In this document: positions 42,146 to 50,581 of the stretch, piece after piece
How positions within the stretch are numbered: position 1 is the first letter of the stretch
Layout: every line of letters starts with the position of its first letter
Assembly (NCBI GenBank): GCA_000161775.1
Contig: GG704596.1
Span: 1,573,593 to 1,637,592, forward strand
DNA from: Ruegeria lacuscaerulensis ITI-1157
Lineage (GTDB): Bacteria > Pseudomonadota > Alphaproteobacteria > Rhodobacterales > Rhodobacteraceae
DNA length: 64,000 nt
Direction of reading: 5' to 3'
Translations under genes and position numbers: made by a program
The notes under the pieces: model-generated
Seen by the model: only the letters and a program-made list of their open reading frames with translations
What the model was told of the DNA's origin: nothing
Databases searched by the model: none

Positions 42146-42544
42146 ATGGGCATGGATATTGGAGAGTTCAGGGAGAGTCTGGCTTCGTCGGACTTGGAGC
42201 CTAAAACGCTAGGCGTATGCTTGGCGTTAACTGATATTCTTTCGAAAATTCGGCCCGGAGACGGCCAGCACCTTGGGTTGTCCTACTTTCGGGAAAGGCT
42301 TGATAAGGGTTCGCGGGCCGAGGAAATCTTACCAGCATTGAGTGTCTTGTGTACCTTCGAGGGCGCAATACTGGAAATGCATGGATATCTCGATGACGAC
42401 GACGAAGGTCAGTTGCACTTGGAAGACGAGGATTTTCAGGGCCTGCTTTTCACGGGCAAGTTGGCGCATCCTGTAACCGGGGACTTGGTTGACGATCCTC
42501 TCGAACACGTCAGGTTTTTCTATTCTTTGCGGAGTGACGCATAG
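42146..42544 (+). CDS. Unknown acidic protein, second gene of the operon
   Basis: 132 residues, strongly acidic (YLDDDDEGQLHLEDEDFQGL), with a helical N-terminal half (LASSDLEPKTLGVCLALTDI). ATG 42146 or 42152. No family recognised. It ends one base before the nuclease-like gene and would work as a partner subunit or an inhibitor of it; both are inferences from gene order and charge. Confidence 0.5.
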   Translation: MGMDIGEFRESLASSDLEPKTLGVCLALTDILSKIRPGDGQHLGLSYFRERLDKGSRAEEILPALSVLCTFEGAILEMHGYLDDDDEGQLHLEDEDFQGLLFTGKLAHPVTGDLVDDPLEHVRFFYSLRSDA

Positions 42545-42545
42545 G

Positions 42546-43166
42546 ATGGGGGCCGAAGATCTTTCAGTTCGAGATTTTCTGAACATTTTCGGGGATGACG
42601 AGGGGTTGCGAGGACTGCGGTGGAAGATCGCAAAGTGCTCGAAATTGCGCGTAGAGCTTATAGAAGAAGCTTTGGCGGACTTTTATGGTAGATTGGTGGA
42701 TGCCCGGAAAGACAAAGAGAAACTGGGTGAGAACACACTAACACGTCACTTGGCAGACATGCTCACTGCGTGTGGTATTCCCGCAAAACGTGAGGAGGAC
42801 GTGAACGGCCATTGCGATCTTGTGATCCGAGCAAGTGGCAACTTTCTATGGCTGGGTGAAGCTAAGGTTCACTCGGATTATGGATGGCTGGATGACGGGT
42901 TTCAGCAACTGTCGACTAGGTACGGCACTGCCATGGAAGGTCGCGATCACGGCGAACTGATAATTTATCACCGAGGTGGAGATAGTCGAAATGTCCTGCA
43001 AACTTGGAAGGAACGACTTGTCGCTGCAAATGACAATGTTGTCGTTTCCGAAGATATCGAAGATCAACGTCTATATTTTAGAACCGAACACAAATGTGCC
43101 AACTCCGGCTGCACTTTCTATACGCGGCATCACATTGTTCCCTTGATGCATGATCCCAAGAAATAG
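42546..43166 (+). CDS. PD-(D/E)XK nuclease-like protein
   Basis: 206 residues from the ATG at 42546. Residues 63-110 show a restriction-endonuclease-like core: TLTRHLADMLTACGIPAKRE (helix), GHCDLVIRASGNFLWLGEAK with Asp91, Glu105 and Lys107 as the D-(X)n-E-X-K triad, then WLDDGFQQLSTRYGTAMEGR. The C-terminal HKCANSGCTFYTRHHIVPLM has Cys and His residues that could bind zinc. It closes the three-gene operon. The triad is complete, so it may be an active nuclease; its target is unknown. Confidence 0.6.
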   Translation: MGAEDLSVRDFLNIFGDDEGLRGLRWKIAKCSKLRVELIEEALADFYGRLVDARKDKEKLGENTLTRHLADMLTACGIPAKREEDVNGHCDLVIRASGNFLWLGEAKVHSDYGWLDDGFQQLSTRYGTAMEGRDHGELIIYHRGGDSRNVLQTWKERLVAANDNVVVSEDIEDQRLYFRTEHKCANSGCTFYTRHHIVPLMHDPKK

Positions 43167-43354
43167 GTAAGTAGGAAGGCACGGTTTCGGCTGACACCGG
43201 TCCTAAGGGTAGGTCTGCTTAAACGGCAGCTCTGGGCCGTCCTTGCATCACATATCGACCGAGATCGGGCACGTCCCGCCCCATCCGAGGTCAGTTTCGA
43301 GCCCTTTCCTCCATTTGATTGACGAGTAATCTCACAGACGATAGCAAGTGTTTT

Positions 43355-43402
43355 ATGGAAAACACTACGATCATCGCAATGACTTGGTGGCTGGCCTCCT
43401 GA
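43355..43402 (+). CDS. Trp-rich leader peptide of trpS
   Basis: Encodes MENTTIIAMTWWLAS, 15 residues with tandem TGG TGG codons (43385-43390) ending in TGA 12 codons before the terminator stem. An internal ATG (43379) could give a 7-residue form. The ribosome-binding site is weak. Overall it resembles Trp leader peptides upstream of trpE in rhizobia. It is meaningful only together with the attenuator stems at 43393-43460. Confidence 0.7.
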   Translation: MENTTIIAMTWWLAS

Positions 43403-43460
43403 CAGGGTGGCCGGATGACCAAACGTATTCCGAGGCCGCCGCATGGGCGGCCTTTTGTTT
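43393..43460 (+). promoter_or_regulatory. Transcription attenuator in front of trpS
   Basis: Four mutually exclusive segments are visible. Segment 1, GGCCTCC (43393-43399), pairs with segment 2, GGTGGCC (43406-43412). Segment 2 can instead pair with segment 3, GGCCGCC (43434-43440). Segment 3 pairs with segment 4, GGCGGCC (43446-43452), which is followed by TTTTGTTT. The 3:4 stem is a strong intrinsic terminator. A ribosome stalled on the Trp codons would cover segment 1, favour 2:3 and allow read-through into trpS. Confidence 0.75.
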
Positions 43461-43506
43461 TCCGAGCCTCCTGATGCGCGGCCTCTCGTTTCAAGGGAAG
43501 ACGCAA

Positions 43507-44508
43507 ATGAACAAACCAACCATTCTGACAGGCGACCGCACCACGGGACCGCTTCACATTGGGCACTATGCAGGCTCGCTTGCCAATCGGCTGCGCTATC
43601 AGGGCAGCCATGAACAATTTCTGCTGCTGGCGGATACCCAAGCCCTAACCGACAACACCCATGACCGGGAGAAGGTGCGTCGCAGCGTGATGGAGGTTGC
43701 GCTGGATTATCTTGCCGTGGGCATTGATCCATCGCGAACTACGATCTGCCTGCAATCGCATCTTCCGGCGTTGGCCGAACTGTCGATGCTCTACCTGAAC
43801 TTCGTCACGGTAGCGCGGCTTGAACGGAATCCGACGATCAAGGACGAAATCCGCGCGCGCGGGTTCGGGCGCGATATTCCCGCCGGGTTTCTGTGTTATC
43901 CGGCAGCACAGGCGGCGGATATCACGGGCTTCAAGGCGACAGTCGTTCCGGTCGGCGAGGATCAGGCTCCGCTAATCGAGCAGACGAACGAGATCGTGCG
44001 GCGCATAAACGCAACCGCAGGTCGCCTCGTGTTGCCGGAAGCGCGGGCGATCATCCCCAACGCGGGCCGGTTGCCCGGGGTCGACGGCAAGGCAAAGATG
44101 TCGAAATCCGGAGGCAACGCCATTCCGCTCTCCGCTTCGCCCAACGAGATCCGAAATGCTATCAGGGCGATGTTCACAGATCCGAATCACCTGCGTGTCG
44201 AAGACCCAGGCCGTATAGAGGGCAATGTCGTCTTTAGCTATCTCGATGCATTCGACCCGGACCAAGACCGGCTCGCCGAACTTAAAGCGCACTATCAGCG
44301 CGGTGGACTTGGCGATGGCAAGATCAAGGCGCGTCTGGAAGCCATCCTACAGGAGCTCATAGCGCCAATTCGCGAGCGAAGGGCGCAGTTGTCCGAGGAC
44401 CAAGGATACGTTCTCGAGGTGATCAAAGAGGGCACGGAACGGGCGCGAGAGCGCACCGAGGCGACAAAGAACGAGGTGGTGAGCGCCTTGGGTCTGTTCC
44501 AGTTGTAG
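43507..44508 (+). CDS. trpS: Tryptophan-tRNA ligase
   Basis: 333 residues from the ATG at 43507, with AAGGGAAG upstream. Class I synthetase signatures: DRTTGPLHIGHYAG (HIGH motif, residues 7-20) and GKAKMSKSGGN (KMSKS, about 195). VVPVGEDQAPLIEQTNEIVR is characteristic of TrpRS. It charges tRNA-Trp. Its place on a mobilizable island, and the Trp-codon attenuator in front, suggest an auxiliary synthetase induced when Trp-tRNA runs low, possibly protecting against a natural TrpRS inhibitor such as indolmycin (inference; the housekeeping trpS would be elsewhere). Confidence 0.85.
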   Translation: MNKPTILTGDRTTGPLHIGHYAGSLANRLRYQGSHEQFLLLADTQALTDNTHDREKVRRSVMEVALDYLAVGIDPSRTTICLQSHLPALAELSMLYLNFVTVARLERNPTIKDEIRARGFGRDIPAGFLCYPAAQAADITGFKATVVPVGEDQAPLIEQTNEIVRRINATAGRLVLPEARAIIPNAGRLPGVDGKAKMSKSGGNAIPLSASPNEIRNAIRAMFTDPNHLRVEDPGRIEGNVVFSYLDAFDPDQDRLAELKAHYQRGGLGDGKIKARLEAILQELIAPIRERRAQLSEDQGYVLEVIKEGTERARERTEATKNEVVSALGLFQL

Positions 44509-44800
44509 ATGGCCAAAGGCGGGCGAGCCGGATGAAGGTCCGATTCGTCGGAGGTCCCTACCTCCAAACTGATTGCGATTTTGCGGTTGCAGCTAAAGTC
44601 TGGAATGCGGGCTGCGACCGCAGCATTTGAGAACCGTGCTCAAGGTCCGCTCAGGGCCGTCCCTGTCGGTGGGACCTGGGTCAATCCCCAATGATGTCGC
44701 GAGGCGGCTAACGGCAGGACTGAGCCCATATCTACGTGTTTGCCGCATCGCCGCGAAAGGCAGGTTCACGTCAGTTAGACAGAACTGAGGCCCCGCAAGA

Positions 44801-45433
44801 TCAACCCGGGTGCTTATACGATGACATTGCCTCCATCATCGTGGTTCGGTCCTGAACCGCACCTGTCTGCAGATACTCCATCGCTTTGAGCGCCGCCTCG
44901 TGTGCCTCCACTGACGAGCCGCCGACGCAATCCTCCGCCACGCGACAGAAGTAGTCAGACTGGTGCCCATCCACGAACGTGTAGTGGACACAAACATCTG
45001 TCAGTCCGCCGCACAGCAGCAGCGTATCGACTTTCAGGCCTCGTAATAGAATTTCAAAGTCAGTTCCGAAGAAAGCCGAATAACGCCGCTTGGGGATGAT
45101 ATAGTCGCCTTCGCGATATCCCATTTCCTCTTTGGCGACTTCCGTGCGCGGATCGCCCTCAAGGCAATGGACGTCCTCATCTCCGTCCAACTCTCGACCG
45201 AAATCGATCAGATCGGGACGATGGACTTCCTGGATGAAGATCACGGGGATATCGTTCTTATGAGCCGCATCGACCAGACCGCGCGCGGCGATCATGCGAT
45301 CCTTGTAACCCGGCATGTTGTCGATGGACCGCACTTCGCTGTTGTCAATGAACGTGCTTTTCTGAATATCGATTACGATGAGCGCGGGCCGACCCTCAAT
45401 CAGGTTTCTTGCTGTTTTCGTCTTTGTTGTCAT
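44801..45433 (-). CDS. Isochorismatase-family cysteine hydrolase
   Basis: 210 residues. The cysteine hydrolase triad is readable: Asp in ALIVIDIQKST (about residue 22), Lys in IIPKRRYSAFFGT (about 115), and Cys in CGGLTDVCVHYT (about 148). It lies 18 bases after the Gdx exporter gene under a guanidine-II riboswitch. Hydrolases of this superfamily cleave amide-like bonds, and members occur in guanidine-responsive operons. A guanidine-related amide or carbamoyl substrate is likely but unproven. Confidence 0.75.
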   Translation of the reverse strand: MTTKTKTARNLIEGRPALIVIDIQKSTFIDNSEVRSIDNMPGYKDRMIAARGLVDAAHKNDIPVIFIQEVHRPDLIDFGRELDGDEDVHCLEGDPRTEVAKEEMGYREGDYIIPKRRYSAFFGTDFEILLRGLKVDTLLLCGGLTDVCVHYTFVDGHQSDYFCRVAEDCVGGSSVEAHEAALKAMEYLQTGAVQDRTTMMEAMSSYKHPG

Positions 45434-45451
45434 TTTCCGTGTCCTTTCGCC

Positions 45452-45769
45452 TTAATGCGCATCTGAGCCGAGCAGGAACATCCCCGCAACCAGAAGTGCC
45501 AGACCAGCAATTCCGGACATGCTGAGGTTTTGATTGAAGGCCAACACGCCAACCAGCACCGATCCGACAGAGCCGATACCGGTCCAGATCGGATACGCGA
45601 TCCCAAGCGGGAGCCGGGTCATCGCGGCATAAAGGGCGACGATGCTGGCAATCATTGCGATTAGGGTCAGGACACCAAGTGTCCAATTGAAACCAATGCC
45701 GAGCTTCTTGACACCTGTTGCCCAAGCGACTTCAAGGGCACCTGCAATGAAAAGGTAAATCCAAGCCAT
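45452..45769 (-). CDS. gdx: Guanidinium exporter Gdx/SugE (SMR family)
   Basis: 105 residues, four membrane segments, the standard SMR size. The first helix WIYLFIAGALEVAWATGVKK carries the essential Glu13, and AYPIWTGIGSVGSVLVG matches the Gdx (SugE) subtype rather than EmrE-type multidrug pumps. GGAGGTCGAA precedes the ATG at 45769. It exports guanidinium in exchange for protons. A guanidine-II riboswitch lies directly upstream, which strongly supports the subtype. Confidence 0.9.
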   Translation of the reverse strand: MAWIYLFIAGALEVAWATGVKKLGIGFNWTLGVLTLIAMIASIVALYAAMTRLPLGIAYPIWTGIGSVGSVLVGVLAFNQNLSMSGIAGLALLVAGMFLLGSDAH

Positions 45770-45787
45770 TTCGACCTCCAGCTATCG

Positions 45788-45832
45788 CAGGTCGTCCTGA
45801 CAATTGCCCTTTCATGGCCGGGTCGTCCCGGC
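45788..45832 (-). ncRNA. Guanidine-II (mini-ykkC) riboswitch
   Basis: On the minus strand two short hairpins each present an ACGA loop: GCCGGG-ACGA-CCCGGC (45832-45817) and CAGG-ACGA-CCTG (45799-45788), separated by 17 bases. Two ACGR-loop stems in front of a ribosome-binding site define the guanidine-II class. Guanidinium binding in the loops is known to stabilise loop-loop pairing and expose the ribosome-binding site, here GGAGG before gdx. Confidence 0.88.
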
Positions 45833-46127
45833 AGGCTACTGGCCATGCGATAGATGTGGGATGTTGCGTTGTCAATCTTTCAGGCAACCAAGTGATAGCA
45901 TTGAAAGCGGACCTTTGCGCAGCCGCAGCGAACTAACGCTTCGTCCGCACTGTGCGAATTCGTCACCGTCAAGATTGAGCACGTGCAGCGAGTGTCTAGA
46001 AAGCAGGCTGCGCCTGCAGCATCCGGCATTGGCGCCGAGAGTCCGCTTAGGGCCGCCTGCGAAAGCTGTAAATCGGCATTCAAAAGTGCCCGTCCTGATA
46101 TTTCTGTTCAGAAGCTTCCTCACGAAT

Positions 46128-46320
46128 TTGATTGCGAAAATCAGGCGGGCGTGTTTCATACAGGGGAAGCCGATCAAGCAGATCTGCCGCGAGCTTCGGG
46201 TTTCTCGGAACACACTTCGCAACGTGGTGCGCTCCGGGGCAACAGAGTTCAGGTAAGACCGGTCCATGCAGTCCCGGCCCAAGATTGATCCCTGGCGGTC
46301 GGATCTTGATGAGATGCTTT
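46128..46320 (+). pseudogene. IS21-family istA, 5' fragment
   Basis: KIRRACFIQGKPIKQICREL followed by RVSRNTLRNVVRSGATEF is the HTH start of IstA. A frame change near 46255 leads to SRPKIDPWRSDLDEMLS, the next conserved part. The rest of the transposase and istB are missing. A relic of IS21 insertion between the guanidine operon and the lipoprotein gene. Confidence 0.65.
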
Positions 46321-46412
46321 CATGCGTTTCTGCTCCTCTCCCAGCCAAGGATTAGATGCGGAAGATTCTAACCATAATCGAGGGCGTTTCCGGGGGGCAC
46401 ATCAATTGTGCT

Positions 46413-47293
46413 CTACCGTTTTCCACCAAATGAGCCAGTGTGGCTAATGCCGCCAGATCCTGAAGTATGAAATGTTCCTCCAATTTCGTTAGCCTGCGGG
46501 CCGTAAAACATTCCAGATATGCTGCCGCTTGTTCCAGAACCAACGACATTGGCTGAAAAAGTTCCATCAGAGACACTCCCGGAGCCAATGAAGTCCAGTT
46601 CCGGCGCAGTTTTGATTGTACCGGTATTGATGTTAACAGCTTGCGTGTCCGCGCTGGTAAACGTCATGTCAGAAAAATCCGTGGCGACCGAGACTTTTGA
46701 ACTGGTCAAATACGTCTGACCGTCGGCAAGAGTTGCGACTCCAGTCGTAGCTCCACTGTACGTCGCGCTAATTCCGGTTGGCATGTTCCCCGCCCCAGTC
46801 TTTTTACCGAATGACCCGGCTCCCACTTTGCCAGAACTCGCGCCAAGTCCGGTCATCCAGGCTCCAAAGGTTTGATGTTCGTATCCGTGCGCGGAGGGGT
46901 CTGCAAAGATACCAATACTCTGCTTGTCGGCTGATTCAGCAAGTACAACACCTTTTTTCGCTGTGAACGTATCGCCTGTCATAGCGCTAAAAGTGACTGG
47001 CGTATTCGAGCCATTTGCGCTCCAACCAACTAAATCTGAATCCACGGTTGAAATATTAGCACTGCCTTGTTTCGGTGTGGTTACGCGGAAATAGTGGTTT
47101 TTCCCGAACTTAAGTCTTTTGTGAAGGAGGCTGAAACAGTTTGTCCATCAAGGCTTATTGTGAGTTTAGTGGGCACGGTAGGAAGGCCAGAGGAGGTAGG
47201 TACACTTGAAATGGTCTCACCACCACCAGAACAGGCGGACACGGACAACAGCGCCGTTGTTGAAAAGAAAAACCGAAGAGCAGTAGGCAGCAT
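46413..47293 (-). pseudogene. TbpB/HpuA-like surface lipoprotein, frameshifted
   Basis: Two frames make one protein of about 290 residues. The first (47293-47081) has a lipoprotein signal (FFFSTTALLSVSACSGGG). The second (to 46413) has a beta-rich Gly/Ser/Thr barrel ending in ANEIGGTFHTSGSGGISHTG, the C-terminal motif of TbpB-type barrels. The frames meet at TCG GGA AAA ACC near 47093, a G GGA AAA heptamer in phase for a -1 slip. It is therefore either a decayed gene or one that needs frameshifting. A SLAM translocator for such lipoproteins lies at 52783. Confidence 0.7.
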
Positions 47294-47523
47294 GGAAAGT
47301 CCCCTGTAAACGAGTCTAGAATCAACCTAGCTATCATAGGGTAAAGCTCTATTTACTAAATTGTCGTTACTTAGCCGCCGAGATTTCATATAACAAAGCG
47401 TGTTTGAAGAAATTTTTAGAAATTTTGGAGGTGAAGTTTAGTATCATATTTTTTGACTGTTTTTGATGAGTAGTGATTATCAAGATAGTTTGTCAGTGCC
47501 CGTCTTGGGAATCGGGAGAACAC

Positions 47524-49803
47524 ATGATGTCTTATAAATTTACACTCACTCCTGAACGCATTTCTAATGCCGTGAACATTGAGCATTTTGGTGCAAATTT
47601 TAGAGAAATGTTTCCAAACATAGGCGAGGCATATGACTTATTGGATGTTACGAACCTGCGTTATCCGGCTGGAGGTGCCCAAGAGCAAAATATAACCTTT
47701 ATGCCGGACAGAGAGCTGAATGAACGCCTTGTTGAATTTTTGGATTGGGTGGTGGACCGTGGCACCCCCTTTACACTAAGTATTCCTGTTGGAGAAAAGC
47801 TGGCTACACAAGAGCAAATGATTGAGTTTGTGGATGCTGTTTATCAAAAGCTTGGGCCTGATGGACATCTGTTGAAGAACTTTGAAATTGGCAATGAATA
47901 TTGGAGTTTTCAGGAGGCTTCCGAATATGGAAACGATGCTTCGAAAGCAGCGGAATACCTGTTTAATGCGATTGAAGCTTATAATAACCTATCACCAGCT
48001 TCCGACTATGATCCAAAGATTCTTGTTCAAACTGCGCCGCCCTGGCGCGTGGGGCAGGATAGTTCCATGGACAAAAAGAACATGGAGATCATCCGTCACT
48101 TTGACGCAAACCGTGACCTGAGTGATGGGCTTCAATCCACTGTAGCCAGCGAAGCAATAGACGGAATCGTATCTCATTATTACTATAATAAAGGCCATAA
48201 CGACGACAATTCTTTTTCTGGTGGATACTACGAATATCGCGCTATCGATTCTCGGCCGCGAATGTGGGAGAGCTTTTTTGGGAAAGAGCTCGATTACCAC
48301 GTAACCGAATGGAATGTAAAAAATTCAAACTTTGGCCAACAAGGTTTGAAGGCTGCCTCTGTAATTCTTGAGCAGTTCGAGAATATGATAAGTGCAGGTG
48401 TCGATGCCGCTGATGTTTGGTCTGTATTGAATAGAAACTACAATGCATTCGCCGGGGGCATAACGGAAGATAGCCCAGTTCACCTCTCGCCAGCCGGACA
48501 GGTTTTCGCTTGGATGAGGGAAAGCTTAATCGATGACAACGGTCAAGGTTTATCCCTTTTGGAGCTTGGAGGGATCCAAGAGAACCACAGGCCGATCGAG
48601 ATTAACGCATACACTAACGGCGTAAAGACCGTTCTTTATGTTTCGAGTAGAACAAATGACTTTGGGTCTCATGTCGGTTTAAACCTTTCCTATCTGGCTC
48701 CCTACAGCACTTTTGCAAAGATCCGAAAGATCGGAATACTGGAGGGTAGCTCTGATGGCCTCAGCGATCGAGCAGTGTATGACAATGAAGGACAATTAGT
48801 TCCAAACTCGCGGAATCAACTCCGAGTGATTGATGAGGCTGAAAAGCTGGAGCTAGAAAGACTGTTGAGTAATTTGTTTAAACTGGGGATTTTGGATAAC
48901 GGAGTTATTAGCCCCTATGAGGATGGAACTTTCCGTACATATTTACCACCACCGTCTACGATACTGCTTAAACCCGGCATCACTCCTAACACTGCGACAA
49001 GCCTTGACGATTTCTATTTCGCTGGTGAGGTTGATGTTACAGTTGAGGTGGAGGAGCATAATTTAGATAGTGTGTCCGACATAAACTTTGTCTTGGATCC
49101 ATACGAAGTTGTCGAAATTACCTTGGTCCCTGGCGATGTCTACTATGACAATTACAGCCCGGTGGCATTGATTCAGATTGCCAGTGTTGTTTCAGGTAAT
49201 GTCACCGGTGCCACGGATGGTAGTGGTGGCGGCTACGGCGTTGTCGGTACTAGTGGCGATGACGTGCTGAACGGCGGCGGTGGCGATGACATTATCCAAG
49301 GGGAAGTTGGGAACGACTCCGCGTTAGGAAGTGGCGGTGATGATTTTTTGTTTGGAGGTTTGGGCGATGACAGGCTCGACGGTGGTAGCGGAGATGACAC
49401 CCTATTGGCGGGAGATGGAGACGACTTTTTATTCGGTGGCGTTGGCCAAGATGTTCTTTCTGGAGGAGCGGGCGACGACTTGATTAAAGGGGGGGACGGA
49501 AACGACTTCATAGACGGAGGGGACAATAACGACATTTTAGAAGGTGGGAGAGGTAACGACACGCTAGTAGGAGGTAGTGGTGCTGACGTATTTGTTTTTC
49601 GCCCGGGAGAAGGTGTCGACACTATCCTCGATTTTGAGGAAGGTCTTGACCTAATCAGAATTGACCAGCCTGGGGTGAGTTTTGAGGATCTGACTATCAC
49701 CTCCCGGGATGGTTCTACCGTTGTAAGCCTTGATGATTCCCCGGTAGCAATAGTCGCAGGCGCGCCGATAAGCTTGTTGGCGGATGACTTTGTATTTATG
49801 TGA
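47524..49803 (+). CDS. RTX-secreted glycoside-hydrolase-like protein
   Basis: 759 residues from the ATG at 47524 (CGGGAGAACAC upstream). Residues 1-480 resemble a clan GH-A barrel: FEIGNEYW near residue 120 with the acid/base Glu, and DYHVTEWNVKNS near 260 with the probable nucleophile Glu, as in GH39/GH44/GH51-type enzymes. From about 577 to 700 run RTX nonapeptides (GGGGDDIIQG, GGLGDDRLDGGSGDD), ending in a hydrophobic DFVFM. This is a type I secretion signal with calcium-binding roll. Probably a secreted polysaccharide hydrolase; family number uncertain. AT-rich compared with flanks. Confidence 0.75.
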   Translation: MMSYKFTLTPERISNAVNIEHFGANFREMFPNIGEAYDLLDVTNLRYPAGGAQEQNITFMPDRELNERLVEFLDWVVDRGTPFTLSIPVGEKLATQEQMIEFVDAVYQKLGPDGHLLKNFEIGNEYWSFQEASEYGNDASKAAEYLFNAIEAYNNLSPASDYDPKILVQTAPPWRVGQDSSMDKKNMEIIRHFDANRDLSDGLQSTVASEAIDGIVSHYYYNKGHNDDNSFSGGYYEYRAIDSRPRMWESFFGKELDYHVTEWNVKNSNFGQQGLKAASVILEQFENMISAGVDAADVWSVLNRNYNAFAGGITEDSPVHLSPAGQVFAWMRESLIDDNGQGLSLLELGGIQENHRPIEINAYTNGVKTVLYVSSRTNDFGSHVGLNLSYLAPYSTFAKIRKIGILEGSSDGLSDRAVYDNEGQLVPNSRNQLRVIDEAEKLELERLLSNLFKLGILDNGVISPYEDGTFRTYLPPPSTILLKPGITPNTATSLDDFYFAGEVDVTVEVEEHNLDSVSDINFVLDPYEVVEITLVPGDVYYDNYSPVALIQIASVVSGNVTGATDGSGGGYGVVGTSGDDVLNGGGGDDIIQGEVGNDSALGSGGDDFLFGGLGDDRLDGGSGDDTLLAGDGDDFLFGGVGQDVLSGGAGDDLIKGGDGNDFIDGGDNNDILEGGRGNDTLVGGSGADVFVFRPGEGVDTILDFEEGLDLIRIDQPGVSFEDLTITSRDGSTVVSLDDSPVAIVAGAPISLLADDFVFM

Positions 49804-49878
49804 AGTGCATCTAGCGCAGACTTGCGAGGCTTATTCGGCAACTTTTTCTGGTCACAAATTTGTACGTCTGCAAGGCCA

Positions 49879-50388
49879 CTATCCGAGCGTCCAATTTGAT
49901 GTTGAAACAGCTGTCAAATTTTGACGGCAAGGCCAAAAGGCTGAACTGTTCCGCATGTGTTTGAAAATTGAGGATATTGATGCACTAATGTCATGCTTTC
50001 GTTTCGAGTCGAGTTTGGATTGTAGGCAAATAGGATTCTGATCCAAAAATCCATGGACTTCAGTTAATACACAAAATTGCATGTGTAAGCTGAATGCGTC
50101 TTCTACTTCGGAACTCTCTAGCACCAACGAAATTTCATCGGAAAGTGCTATAGCGAGCGTCTTAGCCAATTGGACGTCCATAGGTTTAGTAAGAACGGCT
50201 ATCAATATAGCCATTGCCACAACATCATAGAAATTTGGTGCCGTTTCAGCGCGGCCACTTCCGAAAACTACCTGTGTACCAAACTCCGCTTGTAGTAGCC
50301 TCCACGCGGCCTCCACGAAAGTTGCAGGTTTGCCCAAGGTTTCAACTGCGTCTTCGATACGAAACGGCGTTGTCGTTGTGCAAAACAT
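49879..50388 (-). CDS. Unknown protein divergent from luxI
   Basis: 169 residues from the ATG at 50388, chosen for GGGAG 9 bases upstream; longer starts are possible. Sequence includes LGKPATFVEAAWRLLQAEFG and VVAMAILIAVLTKPMDVQLA. No HTH or known domain is visible, so it is not a LuxR partner. It is transcribed away from luxI, and the two may share the upstream region. Confidence 0.5.
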   Translation of the reverse strand: MFCTTTTPFRIEDAVETLGKPATFVEAAWRLLQAEFGTQVVFGSGRAETAPNFYDVVAMAILIAVLTKPMDVQLAKTLAIALSDEISLVLESSEVEDAFSLHMQFCVLTEVHGFLDQNPICLQSKLDSKRKHDISASISSIFKHMRNSSAFWPCRQNLTAVSTSNWTLG

Positions 50389-50488
50389 CAAGAAGTCTCC
50401 CATTGGTTTCAGAGTACTTTTTCGAAAGTTTTGCAAAAAATGTCTTAACGGAGGGCAGGAAGAGTCAGTTTTTTGTTGCCAAGTGAGT

Positions 50489-50537
50489 GGTTAACAAAGT
50501 CCTAATTTTGGAGCCGCAGGATAGGAATTTGTTAACC
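50489..50537. promoter_or_regulatory. Inverted repeat upstream of luxI
   Basis: GGTTAACAAA (50489-50498) and TTTGTTAACC (50528-50537) form a perfect 10-bp inverted repeat 29 bases apart, ending 44 bases before the luxI start. The left arm also begins TTAACAAAGTCCTAA, one base away from the CtrA pattern TTAA-N7-TTAA. Either a LuxR-type or a CtrA-type regulator could bind here. Confidence 0.5.
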
Positions 50538-50581
50538 AAGATTTCCCATTGCTAGCCTTGTTTTCGAATCAAGGTGCAAGG

